Shown: in pieces, positions 49,996-60,484 of the stretch | How the letters are laid out: each line of letters begins with the position of its first letter | Position numbering within the stretch: the first letter of the stretch is position 1 | Origin: Hedera helix | Lineage: Eukaryota > Streptophyta > Magnoliopsida > Apiales > Araliaceae | Direction of reading: 5' to 3' | NCBI GenBank assembly: GCA_947179155.2 | Contig: OX359280.1 | Span: forward strand, 12,081,001-12,145,000 | Length of the DNA: 64,000 bases | Position numbers and translations under genes: made by a program | Notes under the pieces: model-generated | The model's database searches: none | Told to the model about the DNA's origin: nothing | The model's input: only the letters and a program-made list of their open reading frames with translations

Positions 49996-50268
49996 GGAGA
50001 GAGAGAGAGAGAGAATAAGGAGAAGAAACTAAAAGTTTCACTCCTCAATTCATTTCACAAAATTCATATCATCATATAATACTCTTCCCTTTACATCTAT
50101 ATATAAAGAGAACAAATGCTGAAAATAATTCTCCTAACCTACACCACTGTCCTTATCCTTGAATCAAGAGTAACTAACCACCCATGTGCTCACATGCTCA
50201 CTCAAAATATACTACCTCTAAATTATACTAATTTATTCCTTGCTTCCCAAAATTCCCTCTGCCAGACA
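49809..50268 (-). repeat. 5' LTR of element F
   Basis: Plus-strand start TGTCAGGCCCTACC, end GCCAGACA. It contains an (AT)n run (49931-49978) followed by (GA)n (49979-50015) that the other LTR mostly lacks. Confidence 0.65.
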
Positions 50269-51829
50269 AAGTATGTGTCAAGGAGTTAATTTTACATTGT
50301 ACCTAAATTTGTGGTATGGTATGCTATGCAACATAAAGAGTAGAAGACTTAGATACAGGTACGGGGATACTTTACATGCATATATGGCTAGTATATACTC
50401 CCTCCGTTTCGAAAATATAGGATCTCTGTTAACTTTTTGAAGTTAATTTGAGATATTTTTAAATTCAAAATTGATATGAATTAATTTAGTTATAGATAAT
50501 ATAATTGTGAAAGAAAGAAAATAAACAACACAAATTTAACTGTGGTTTGATCCTCAATGACCATCTTCCACAATCGATTTCTTTATAATAATTTTAATAA
50601 TGCCACTTTTAGAATATAATAAAAGTTAAAAAGCCCTCTATCTCATCGACCAAAATAAAGTTACATCATCTCTCAGCCCTCTAGGACGTTACCAGATTTT
50701 GGTTTTGTACTCAATAACTAAACTAAGACTTTTTTTTACAAATTGGTACCTAGATCTTTCCTTTCACTAATCGATGTGGCACTATTAAATACAAGGGTAA
50801 TATTCCCACAAAAGTAATAAGGGTTTCCTAACAAAAGCAATTACTATGCGTGTTTGAAAAAAGATAGTCGCTTCTATTTTGGGTGATGTCGAGAATATAA
50901 ATTTTAGTTTTGTCCTTTACTTGAAATAACGAGAATCTAAATTCTAGGCTTAACTGAATGGATTCGTCCTGAACTTAATACCCACTGGTGGAAGAGGAAA
51001 TATCACATATGCAGAAGTAGTTGCATTCTTATTGGTCTGCACCTATAGCGTTGATTAGAACTTCAAGTTGATGTTGTAGATAGTAATGCTTTAGGCAATT
51101 AATTAGGCTTGGGAGAGATTCTAAATAGTCAGGCTATGAGGGCTCTGATCCTTCATTCTCAGATTTTGAAGATCAACATGTTCATTTAAGGTTGCTTGCT
51201 CAATTGCTCATATTTTCAGATAGCCAACTCAGTCACGGATAGAATATAGCCAATACAACTCATTCACATGGTGGTTCTAAAGTTTTTTTTTTTTATTTAA
51301 GTCGTACAGTGTCACTATCGTTGCTGCACAACATGATGTAGCTTTGTTTTCTTTTTGGCCTCCTTGAGGTTCTATTTACTTTGTAACAGAGTTTCATATC
51401 AAGCCCCCTTCACTACTCTTTTTTGATACAATTTCATAGGTTTTTCAACACCACTCGTACAGTGATTCAACAGTTTTGTGTTTTGCAAAACATGTTTGAG
51501 TGCTTATGATCAGGGGAAGCTACTAATTTAATTAGAGGAGCAATTCCTACTTGACTACCAATGTTTGTGCATTAATATTAAATGCAACGCTTGTAATGCA
51601 CCAATATATTACAAGTTTGCCTGTGATAAAAATTGTAAATAAAAAAAGAACGAAAAAACTATAGCCCAGATATTATATAAATTTCCAAACCACCCTTGAT
51701 CACGCTCGTGAAGTAAAAAAATCCTGGCTCCTGCCATGTTCTTTTATGAGTAATCTGACCTATTTGGCCGAGGACATTGGAGAATAGTTGGCGCAATGTC
51801 TACATTAAGAAAGAAGTGGTGGAACTTAC
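50269..51829. other. Gene-free segment left of the annexin exon
   Basis: No supported ORF. At 50396-50410, TA is followed by CTCCCTCCGTTTC, the usual terminus of plant Stowaway/mariner-type MITEs, but no inverted partner was found. The plus-strand ORF 50240-50440 overlaps it and is not a gene. Downstream annexin exons would be expected here but are not visible. Confidence 0.4.
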
Positions 51830-52080
51830 CTTTCTGACGGGTAGGGAGACGTTAGATATGATGTCTTCTTCAAGTGAGCATTCAAAGAGAGAACAGTAGG
51901 CTTCTTTCCTTACTCCCACCAGATGATGAGGCGATGATGCACAAGTTATTTCAACAATAACTTGTAGTTGGTTGATACCTTTATTCCTTGATTTCAAGGC
52001 CTTACTCGCCAACATGGCATCCCTTTCAGGAAGATCGCGTTTACACAAGACAATGCATTTTGTAAAAGTCAGACATGAAT
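51830..52080 (-). pseudogene. Annexin exon (second annexin repeat), gene relic
   Basis: The minus-strand frame reads LPERDAMLASKALK, then LQVIVEITCASSPHHLVGVR, KEAYCSLFE and CSLEEDI. This is the pattern of plant annexin repeat 2 (PAERDA...LVEIACTRSS..L...R.AYH....KSLEEDV). It ends VRK directly followed by GTAAGT (51824-51829), a canonical splice donor at a place where plant annexin genes can be split (FRK/LL). The likely acceptor is the AG just right of 52080. Annexins are calcium-dependent membrane-binding proteins. No first exon and no third-repeat exon are visible nearby, so this is a fragment left by deletion or carried by a transposon. The sequence is intact over about 80 codons. Confidence 0.75.
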
Positions 52081-52561
52081 CTTGTCATGTAGTATAAACA
52101 CTTAACAAAATTGTTTTACAACTTTGAATATATATAAAGAGATAAGCTGAAGGATAGTTTCAGAATAGTGTCTTCATGAAGTTATAATAGTTTCTGCAAA
52201 GGATTTCATTTATCAGCTTTAATTGTTATGAAAAGAAAACCAATAAGTAAATCTTTTGTTCAATTTTTTTATTCTTGTTACATAAATTTGCTTCACTTGC
52301 ATTCTAGAGATTTTATTGGAGGTTTATAAGTGCATCATCACATCTCTTGAGTTCTTGATCTAAGTTATGCAGATATTGCTATAAAACTTGATGTTCAAAA
52401 CTGGCCTTTCAAATAGTTATGGAAGCAATACTAACAATCATGTAATTTTGAGTAAACCTCAAGCGTAAATTAAAAGACAACTATTTTCTTCTACACAGAC
52501 ACTGTCTGGTAGGTCTTGAGGATCGCTAATTGACATCTTTTCCAAATAAATGCTTGCGATC
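52081..52561. other. Segment between the annexin exon and the gypsy gag
   Basis: No ORF or repeat that I can support. One end of a truncated Tat-like element must lie here. Confidence 0.35.
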
Positions 52562-53852
52562 TTAAAATGTAGCTGCTCTCGAATTTGAACCCTTCTCACA
52601 GGCCTTGGTAATGAGGTGGGGTTTGAAGGCATCTAGGGCACCATTGTTACATATGCTTATGAGATTCTTTTCTTCAATCGACTTTACACTCTTTTCTGCC
52701 TGAGCCCTAAATCTATCTACATAGTCTGATAATCCCTCATTCAATTTCTGTGTGATTCTCATCAGCTCCATAATGGTCACCTGTTTCAACATATAGAAAG
52801 AACTTCTTAAAAAATTGCAACTTCATGTCATCCCAGTCTTAGACCGACCCCTTTTCCAAGTTATAATACTAGCTGAAGGCACTATTTGTCAATGTTTTGT
52901 TGAACTCCCTTAATAAGATGTTATGATTGCTGGCTTCATCATTGCTCAGCCACAGGGACATTGATTCCACAAAACGTGCAATATGCTCCGTCGCATTCCT
53001 TTCTCCATCCCCATTATACTTAGGGAATTGTGGCGGGTGTTCAATATATCATGCAGGGTATGACTGTCTTCTCACATGCGCCAGGTATGGTGGGGTGAAG
53101 TCCAATTCCGCAGGCCTAGTTGTCTTCCTATACATCTGATTGATCACATCCATCATGTCTTCTTTCATCACATGCTAACTAGATACAAGATCTTTCTGGG
53201 ATGCCATTACATACTGGTTCATCTGGGGTATGGGTGGTAAGGAGATTTGTTGATGCACACTTGCATCCTGCAAAATTTGTTGGTGGTTCGGTTGTTGGCT
53301 GTGGATTAGGATGGTTCGTACCTGCACTTGTGTGAATGGTGGTGTATTGATCGGAAGAATTGGTTGTTGGAAGGGACCTACTTCTGCCCTTCGTTGTGGC
53401 GCATCACCGCTATACTGAGGTTCAAGATTTACAACGGGGATTTGTTAGGTTTCTATCACTGGAGGCACATTCTGTTGGTTCTTATTGCTATCATCGACTA
53501 CCATTTGTTGTTGCTTCAACCTCCTAAGAAACATAGCTTTGAAGGCAGGGACTTACATCATCTGCTGACGAAAAATGGCCATCTCCTCTTGCTGTCTCTA
53601 CATCTCCATCATCATGTTCATCATCATTCCCTGGCCTTCTTGTACCTCTTTCACCGCCTTTACCATTTCCATCTGCATATTGTTCATCACTATAGTTTGT
53701 TCTCCCATAACCTCATCACCTTGTCTTCCAACACTTCCTTGCGTGTTAGTGGTCTGTATTTGGCCGGTCATTGGAGAAGTAAAACTACTGTCAAAAGCTT
53801 CCTCAATGATTGGTCGGACAAGGTCTAATTGTCTTGCAAAAAATTCTAGCAA
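52562..53852 (-). pseudogene. Tat-like gypsy gag, degenerate
   Basis: The minus-strand frame begins near 53852 with a glutamine/methionine-rich N-terminus. In other frames it continues with FPKYNGDGERNATEHIARF, DWDDMKLQFFKKFF and QKLNEGLSDYVDRFRAQAE (52562-52792). These match the order of the retrotransposon gag core domain in Tat/Athila-type gypsy elements (FxG..P.EHV..F; W..L...F...F; ES..DY..RF). At least two in-frame stops and one frame change break it. The plus-strand ORFs at 53328-53874 are antisense shadows. No pol follows, so the element is truncated on its 3' side. Confidence 0.75.
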
Positions 53853-53934
53853 AGTAATGCTCGTGTATGGCTAAATTCTTCCAGAAACTCTCCCACTTCG
53901 AGTTATGTGGACATACTCTTCAGAAACTCTCACC

Positions 53935-53951
53935 TCCCCAGCAGAGTCACC
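53935..53951 (-). other. Primer-binding site of the Tat-like element
   Basis: In element orientation this reads GGTGACTCTGCTGGGGA, a GGYGACTCYGCTGGGGA-type site common next to 5' LTRs of plant Tat-lineage gypsy elements and different from the tRNA-Met sites elsewhere in the window. Confidence 0.65.
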
Positions 53952-53958
53952 GAAAGAA

Positions 53959-54638
53959 TGTAGGCAAGGAGATTTCGTACATTGCTAGGGTTAGGGTTCG
54001 TAGTAACGGTGGAGGCAAAAAATCTGCGAAGAATACATAATCGGTCAACGGATTAGAGATGGGAGAAGAACTGGTGAACAAATACCTAAGTAACACGTGG
54101 AAGAACTCTCGAGGTCCTAGCGTAATTGCCAATGTCCAAGAGCCTTATCAGGTGTTAGGTGATCTCGAATGAATTCAAGATAGGGTCAGAGGTCCCAAGC
54201 TAACACTTGATTCAAAGTCGTTCACAAGTCTAGAGAATTCTTCGAGCTCCCTTGCGTTTAAAGAGATAATCCTCCAAGTGGCTGAAAATCCAAAAAGTCC
54301 CCTCTATTGTGAAATGAAAGGCTATTTAAAGAGTTGCCTAGCACATGGGTAATGTGTCGGACACATGTCTCTAAGGGAAATTCCAGAAATACCTTTAGTA
54401 ATAGGAAAATTTCTAGAAAGCCCTTGGTTACCCGGATAATGCCCAGATCATCCACTTCTTTTAGCCACTAATCTAATCTCTAAACCAATTCCCAAAATGA
54501 GTTGCCCCCACAAGCCTTCTGCCTCAGGAATCATGAGGGCCCCTCCCGGGTCTCGTTCATTTATTTCCATCTTACTCACTTTAGTTCATTTAATCCATTA
54601 GGTCAAATGTAAACCCTAATTTTATACACGGACTCACA
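53959..54638 (-). repeat. 5' LTR of the Tat-like element
   Basis: 680 bp with TGT...ACA termini (plus-strand TGTAGGCAAGG to GGACTCACA), directly next to the primer site. It ends at 54638, after which GTAAT follows. The partner LTR is missing. Short ORFs in it (53947-54132, 54258-54455) are not genes. Confidence 0.65.
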
Positions 54639-55126
54639 GTAATGATGATGATGTACATGACTATGAAATTATATTATTTTTTTTCCAAAAAGTGGGACTT
54701 TGATAAAATTAAAATAAAATAAAAAAACTAAAAACAATTTAATAGTGGTGTATGATAATAGAAATGATAGTTAAAAAGTAATAAAAATAATAATAATAAT
54801 AATACCATGTTATTTATATTTATATATATTATAAAACTAAATTAAATTAAAATTGAAGATTATTAAGAGTGTGTTTGAGATTACTTATAAGTTGTTAAAC
54901 CTGTTTACAATCAATTTTAAGAAACAAATTTTTATTTTTATTTTATAATCTAATTTTACAATTATTTATAGTAACTTATTATAAAAGTACTCAAAAGCTC
55001 CAATTTAGGGCTTTTCAGTTATTTGCCAAGTCTAATTTTAAAATTCATTGTTTGATTTATCCCTATAATTTGTGATTATACATGTTAATTGCTACGTAAG
55101 GCAGGCGTGATTTGATTGTGTACCTT
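54639..55126. other. AT-rich spacer
   Basis: No gene. A GTTTGAGATTACTTATAAG...TTATAAAAGTACTCAAAAGC inverted-repeat-like pair (about 54884-54992) could be a small MITE, but the ends are not clear. Confidence 0.4.
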
Positions 55127-56367
55127 ATGGACTTTGTAGAGAGAGTTGTTCTCCTTGGGTCACCAATTGCAATTAGAGATGAAAACTGGGAAAACCACTA
55201 GGAAGGTATTGGACTGCTATTGTTTTCGTTGATATTTTTTCTTGTTGTCTTTTAAGCATGTTCAGTGTTGACTGATTTCTATTATGTTCCACGTTATATT
55301 CAGAAGCTACCTTTGGCTGTTTTGTAGGTGGTGGCTGGTAGATTTGTGAATGCATATTCTACAAAAGACTGGACGCTTGGAGTCGCGTTTCGTGCATCAT
55401 TTTTTATAACTTACAAGACTTGTACATCATTTTTCATTATCTTTAAAGTGTGCAAATTCCAAATGAATACATCTAATTTGCATTTGAGGGGAAAAAAAGT
55501 AATCATGTGTACTAGGCAATGATGTTCGAACTTTTATAGAATGTGGAAAACTTGTTATACTGATTTGCATATATGTAATAGGTGCGTGTATATGGAACCA
55601 TATGGTGATTGTTAATCCAATCTTGGATAGGTAATTAACTAATAATTCAGCGGACATGAGTCAGGCATGCTGGTTGCTCACTTATTCAAGCATACACATT
55701 CTTTGTGTTGGTTGGTAATTAGTTATATTGAAATTCCATACAGTTTGCCAAGATATACACATTTTAGGAGGAAAAGTTCTAGCACCATTCATAACAGTCA
55801 AACTCTGGTCACTTTCCAAACTAACAGAGACGACAATCCATACGTTATGGATATTAAGGTTTTAATCATCCAAGTGCTTTCTCTGTTTCTCTCTGTCTCT
55901 CTATGTATCTCATGTGGATATATGTGTGCGTGTTTGTCCTCCAGTTTATTAAAGGGAGTTGATTTGAGTGTGTTTTCGGTACATCTTTGTATGGCTAAAA
56001 CTTTCATATTAGGTTCCTCAACTTACTGTGCCTAGGGCAGAACGAGGTCTTTCCAAGTTCTGTTGTGTATTAAAAGAAATTTTGTTTGAGGACTTCTTAA
56101 ATTAAGGGATTCTTGCTTGTATAGGCAGACTTGTTTTTTGGATCCGGCTGCTTTTTTTTATCACTGTGATGCTGTCACCTTTTGGCATTTTGTGTTAATA
56201 GTACTACCTTTACTTGAGAAAATTAATTTTCATATTAGCTCTCCTGTAGCACTGAGACACTCTTAAAAGTTGTTGTATGCTGTGAATTAATACAATCATG
56301 TTTGAACAGTCTCCTTGCTAAAGGATTAGCTAGAATTCAACCAATCGATATACCAGGAATTGAGAAA
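55127..56367 (+). pseudogene. DUF726/TMCO4-like hydrolase gene relic, three exons
   Basis: Three plus-strand exons align with one conserved stretch of plant DUF726 (TMCO4-like, alpha/beta-hydrolase fold) proteins. Exon A (55127-55205) reads ERVVLLGSPIAIRDENWE; an extra base in the A run near 55190-55194 shifts the frame just before the donor GT at 55206. Exon B (55328-55399) follows TTTTGTAG and reads VVAGRFVNAYSTKDWTLGVA then FRAS; its donor is lost (no GT after FRAS). Exon C (56310-56367) follows GAACAG and reads SLLAKGLARIQPIDIPGIEK, with GTATCT as donor. Upstream and downstream exons are absent. The family's biochemical role in plants is poorly defined. A host gene remnant, not expressed as a full protein. 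Confidence 0.75.
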
Positions 56368-56439
56368 GTATCTGCTACCATCAGGATTTGCTTATATATT
56401 TAGTATTCCTTTTAGTAGAGGAATCAATTTGATAGTTTA

Positions 56440-56700
56440 AATTGGACGAGTTATCCTATTTTTACGTTGCGCTTTAAAGCGATTTTTGTATGTAAAAATC
56501 ATTACGTCTATGTTTAATTAGTTTTATAATCGAAATCGCACTAAATGAAATCATACCGCACTTTTCAAAACCGTACCGCACCAATCACAAGCGATTTCAT
56601 ATATGATTTTAGATTTGTCAAACTGCACCTACGCGATTTCACGTGCGATTTAAGTTTTAAACCGCACCATGCTATCCCCTAGTTCCAACATCGGTCTTTT
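56440..56700. repeat. Segment with repeated GCGATTT/ACCGCAC motifs, possible hAT MITE
   Basis: GCGCTTTAAAGCG, GCGATTT (several copies), CCGCAC and GTGCGATT recur in both orientations within 260 bp. Short subterminal repeats of this kind are typical of hAT-type non-autonomous elements. Neither terminal repeats nor an 8-bp duplication were identified. Confidence 0.35.
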
Positions 56701-57194
56701 AGGCTTACTTTACAAATAAAATAAAATAAAACAGTTACAAAATAATTAATATGGAGAATTAATTTTTTGAGACAGTTTTGATATAGTTATTATTTCCTAT
56801 ACAGAACTCTTGATGTTGCTTCTGTGGTTTACATCAAATGGTCTTTGTGGTGTTGAAACTTTGTCATGACAAAATAAATTTAAAATCTTACGGTTTCAAA
56901 AAAGAGGAAGAATTATTATTTGTTTGATAGTTTTCCTTTTCACCAAGGAATTTACTTACTTGATGAGACAGACATTATTTGAATATTGAATAATAAGTAA
57001 GGCTTAGATTTTTTTTCCTTGAATGATAAAAATTTACGGGGGGCATGACATCTAAATGATTTTTTTATTTATAAAAACTTAGTATTAAAGTTAATTTGGA
57101 TATATTTAGACATAATTTGTTAAATAATTATATTTTATATTAAAATTAAATAATATTGATTTTTATATTTAATGAAAAAATTTAAAAGTTAAAA

Positions 57195-57200
57195 TATATA

Positions 57201-57253
<53 letters not shown>

Positions 57254-57347
57254 AAGTACAAACACGGTTCAGATTCTTTCAACTTAATCTAATGGCTCAC
57301 ATTTCATCTCACAAAAAAATTACCGCCCAAATCAAATTTACCCCTAT

Positions 57348-57387
<40 letters not shown>

Positions 57388-57465
57388 CAATAGTAATAGT
57401 AGTAGTAGTAGTAGTAATAGTAATAGTAATAACAATAATGGTAATAATAATAATAATAATTGTAA
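57195..57465. repeat. Microsatellites (TG)n and (TAA)n/(TAG)n
   Basis: A TG dinucleotide run lies at about 57206-57238 flanked by TA runs. Trinucleotide TAA/TAG repeats lie at about 57346-57465. Confidence 0.95.
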
Positions 57466-57544
57466 TTTTTTCTTAAGTCATACCTTCAGGTATGGGGTAA
57501 TTATTAGTATATATATGTGACGGATCTAAAATATAATTTTTAAA

Positions 57545-57815
57545 TAGCATATATATCTTAGATGGCATGAGATCTTCTATAACCAAAAATTCAAAAATTC
57601 TCTATATGTTTTTGTCGAGATTTATGACAAGAGTTTTTAGGATCTATGACGACTGTATATTCCATCGTCGTAGCTCTAGAAAAAAAAAAAGGATTATGGC
57701 GACGATACATACTCTCACCATTATTCTTAAAAACAATTGTCATAGGTCTCGACACGGAGAAATAGAAAATTTGATTATAGAAGATTTGAACTCCTCTTAG
57801 ATAATATATATTTAT
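57545..57815. mobile_element. Fold-back MITE-like element
   Basis: The left arm (about 57553-57672) and right arm (about 57690-57808) are long imperfect inverted repeats. For example TGTCGAGATTTATGACAA at about 57613 pairs with TTGTCATAGGTCTCGACA at about 57737, and GATCTTCTATAACC pairs with TTATAGAAGATTTG. The arms nearly meet, so the whole folds into one hairpin. The two small ORFs on opposite strands here are products of this symmetry. Confidence 0.65.
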
Positions 57816-57849
57816 CAAAACGACATCACATTATATTTTATTTGTAAAT

Positions 57850-58620
57850 AATATTAAAAGAATATATGACATGATGTGACAGTTCACAATTTTACTTGCT
57901 TTTTTTTTTTAATTTATAAAAATGTCATTAAATAATTTTTAAAACGATATCATTTAAAAAATATATATATTATTTAAAAAGTATATTTTAAATTATATAT
58001 TAAATTTATAGAACAAAAAAATAGTACGTCTTAAAGTCAACAAAGGCAATTGAGGGTGTCGTTTGAAATATAGGTTTGAAGCCATGTGAGGGGAGCTTAG
58101 GTTCTATTTGGGAGCTACTTATAAGGTGATAAATTTTATTTATAAATAGTTAAATTAAAAAAATTGTTTAAAATTAATTTTATTTATTTATTTATAAGTT
58201 AAAAAAAAAAAAAAAATTGTTGCTAAAAAAATATGATTTATAACTTATTTTTTAAAAATTAATTAACCATTATAAAATGACATTAATATTCTTTTTTATT
58301 TTTTTAATATTTTTCTTATTAAAAGATATTTTAATAATTTTTATATTTTATTTAATTTATAAATTATTATTAATCGAATATATTTATAACTATTATTTAT
58401 AATTTTTAATTTATAAATAAAAATGATGTCGAATATTTTTTTTATAAATTTATTAAAATTTTAATTTATAAATTTATTAAAATTTTAATTTTAAATAAAA
58501 AAAAAATCATTTCTGAACAAATCATTAGAGCGATAATAAAGATAAAGATGGGAGATCTCGATGCATATAAAGTTAAATTAAAGTTCATCTGTCCTCTAGC
58601 ATTCATTATTAATAAAGTCG
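57850..58620. other. AT-rich intergenic DNA
   Basis: Low-complexity A and T runs, with repeated TTTATAAATT-type words at about 58120-58500. No gene seen. Confidence 0.5.
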
Positions 58621-58631
58621 TCTGAGCAAAA

Positions 58632-59135
58632 TTGACTTTCTCTCATCCATCGTTTGAGAAGTTTAGTTTTGAAAATAGTGACAATACATTCTATATTTTT
58701 AGTATAAGGTTTCTTAAGTATAGAAAATAAAAAATAAATTTTATTAAATATTATTTTTTTATATATTTATATTAAATTTAATACATGGAGTCTACTAATA
58801 TATTATTTTTTTATATATTGAATTCAGTATAAATATATAAATAAATAATATTATACATTAAATTATATACTTAGCATGTATTTTAAGAACACATTTTAAA
58901 AAAATTCTTAATATAATGCAGTAATTATTGAAACAAGGAATCATAGAAGTGAAAAAGTTAAGATTTTTAAAAATAATATATTAGTGGATTCCGTCCGGTC
59001 GTTAAAGTTGACTTTTACCTTTTCGACTACATTTTTTTTATGAAATAATTATAGTTTAAAAATCTCACGATGTTGTAGCAAGTGGCAGAGAATTCGTAAA
59101 GTAAATTAAATGGAAACTTAGTGGTCAACGACCAC
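58632..59135 (+). promoter_or_regulatory. W-boxes upstream of the resistance gene
   Basis: TTGACT occurs at 58632-58637 and 59008-59013. TTGACC (as GGTCAA) occurs at 59123-59128 inside a perfect inverted repeat GTGGTC-AAC-GACCAC (59121-59135), about 140 bp before the start codon. TTGAC[C/T] is the WRKY-factor W-box, common in promoters of defence genes. Function is inferred from position. Confidence 0.45.
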
Positions 59136-59275
59136 GAAGATGAAATCAACACCTACCACCAAATTAAGATTTCTATTAATAAAAGTCTGTGAACCTGAAA
59201 TACTCGCATATATTTCTCATCATCAACGGCTCCCTTACTTTTTCATTTTGATCAGAAGATCTGCCAAACAAACCA

Positions 59276-60484
59276 ATGGTAGAAACCTTTCTTGCTTCTT
59301 TCGTCATTCTGGTGCTTGATCGGTTGACTTCAGACGAGGTGTTGAACGTTGCGAGCGAAATACAACCCCAACTCAAGGAGTGGACCGAAATTTTGAAAAT
59401 TATTCGGAGAGTACTCGCTGATGCAGAGTTGAAACAGTACAAAGATCCAGATGTCAAGGAATGGCTCAACAAACTGGAGGATCTGGCTTACGACACGGAT
59501 GACATAATCGACGGCTTGGTCACTGATCAAGTTGGGCATCGCCCCCGTTCTCAAGCTAGCAGCAGCACCAGTCAGGTATCCTTTAACGAATTCTCCCCTT
59601 CTACCGAGCTGAGAGAGAAAATAAATGACATATCTAGAGGATTCAAAGAGATTGTTGGAAAAATTGGTGATCTTTCTTTGGAAAAGAATAAGAACATTGT
59701 TGGAGGAATCCAATCCCCGTCCAGCACATCCTCTTCTTTGGCACAACCTCACGTGTATGGCAGAGAAGAAGGAAAAAAGGCAATACTAAAAGTTCTGTTA
59801 AATGATGAGGCAATTTTTGGGGACGAATGTGTGATTCCTATAGTTGGTATGGGTGGAGTTGGTAAAACTACTCTAGCTCAGCTCCTCTACACTGACGAGG
59901 AAGTGAACAGCTTCTTTGATCTAAAAGCGTGGGCTTGTGTCGGTTTTGTGTCCGATAAGTTTGATGTTCTTAGAGTGACAAAGAAAATTTTAGAGTCACT
60001 CACCAGAGTAGATTGTAACTTGAAAGAATTAGATTCAGTTCACGGGAGCCTCCAAGAGAAATTGTCGGGGAAAAAATTTCTTGTGGTTTTAGATGATATA
60101 TGGAAAATAGAATATGGTGATTGGAACAGTCTGAAACTACCTTTCTTTGCTGGGGCTCGAGGAAGCAAAGTTATTGTTACAACTCGTTCTGCAGATGAGG
60201 CAAAAAAAATGAGTCGTATTGAAATACATGAGCTGAAGCAGTTGGGAGACGACCATAGTCTGTCTTTGCTTGCACGTCATGCACTTGGAAGGGATAGTTT
60301 CGAGGAACATCAAGATCTGAAAGAGATTGGAGAAAAAATACTGAAGAAGTGTCAAGGTTTGCCCTTGGCAATAACAACGGTTGGTGGCCTCTTACGTACT
60401 AAAGAGCAGCATCAAAGTCGAAACATATACTTCATAGTGAGGAATGGGATTTATCAGGCCGTATCCTTCCAGCTCTCTTGTTAA
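59276..60484 (+). CDS. CC-NB-ARC half of a CNL disease-resistance gene
   Basis: Encodes an intracellular immune receptor that would detect pathogen effectors. Residues 1 to about 115 form the Rx-type coiled coil, with an EDVID-like LEDLAYDTDDIID near residue 75. The NB-ARC follows: P-loop GMGGVGKTT (191-199), RNBS-A FDLKAWACV, kinase-2 LVVLDDIW (269-276; the final W is typical of CC-type receptors), RNBS-B GSKVIVTTRS (296-305) and GLPL (361-364). All nucleotide-binding motifs are intact. After residue about 380 (60416-60420) the frame is wrong: the expected HILHSEEWDLSGRILPALLL appears one frame over, and the present frame adds about 20 unrelated residues to a stop at 60482-60484. The Met at 59276 is the first in frame with the normal family start. 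Close to the R1/RPP13-like class by motif. Confidence 0.93.
   Translation: MVETFLASFVILVLDRLTSDEVLNVASEIQPQLKEWTEILKIIRRVLADAELKQYKDPDVKEWLNKLEDLAYDTDDIIDGLVTDQVGHRPRSQASSSTSQVSFNEFSPSTELREKINDISRGFKEIVGKIGDLSLEKNKNIVGGIQSPSSTSSSLAQPHVYGREEGKKAILKVLLNDEAIFGDECVIPIVGMGGVGKTTLAQLLYTDEEVNSFFDLKAWACVGFVSDKFDVLRVTKKILESLTRVDCNLKELDSVHGSLQEKLSGKKFLVVLDDIWKIEYGDWNSLKLPFFAGARGSKVIVTTRSADEAKKMSRIEIHELKQLGDDHSLSLLARHALGRDSFEEHQDLKEIGEKILKKCQGLPLAITTVGGLLRTKEQHQSRNIYFIVRNGIYQAVSFQLSC
60416..60420 (+). other. Frameshift site in the CNL gene
   Basis: Upstream codons end ...EQHQ; downstream codons begin KHILHSEEW one frame over. Five bases (AGTCG) stand where the reading needs three or six, so one base has been lost or two gained. 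It lies just after GLPL, between ARC1 and ARC2. Confidence 0.9.

Larger units (their letters stand above)
42101..50268 (-). mobile_element. Decayed gypsy-like LTR element F, interrupted
   Basis: Related LTR sequences at 42101-42489 and 49809-50268 flank a tRNA-Met type primer site (TGGTATTAGAGC on the minus strand, 49794-49805) and a purine tract (AAGGGGAAGGGAA, 42490-42502). A gag-like fragment is at 43813-44160. An older LTR (E, about 44373-48500) with a D solo LTR inside it interrupts the interior. The remaining interior is too small for gag-pol, and I could not read RT or integrase. No convincing target duplication was found. Confidence 0.65.

Noticed and set aside
42082..50273. AAGTA target duplication for element F
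   Set aside because: AAGTA follows the right LTR at 50269, but on the left it lies 15 bp from the likely LTR start and recurs by chance nearby.
50396..50410. TA-CTCCCTCCGTTTC Stowaway-type terminus
   Set aside because: Only one end is visible; no inverted partner within 2 kb, so no complete element is claimed.
53328..53874. Plus-strand ORFs of 166 and 99 codons rich in His, Leu and Ile
   Set aside because: They are antisense to the Tat-like gag N-terminus, whose Met/Gln-rich code gives His/Ile-rich antisense.
55667..56035. 122-codon ORF with a hydrophobic Cys-rich stretch
   Set aside because: It lies in the intron between exons B and C of the DUF726 relic; I recognise no domain.
59330..59752. 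140-codon minus-strand ORF
   Set aside because: Antisense shadow of the CNL coiled-coil region; the other minus-strand ORFs inside 59276-63177 are the same.
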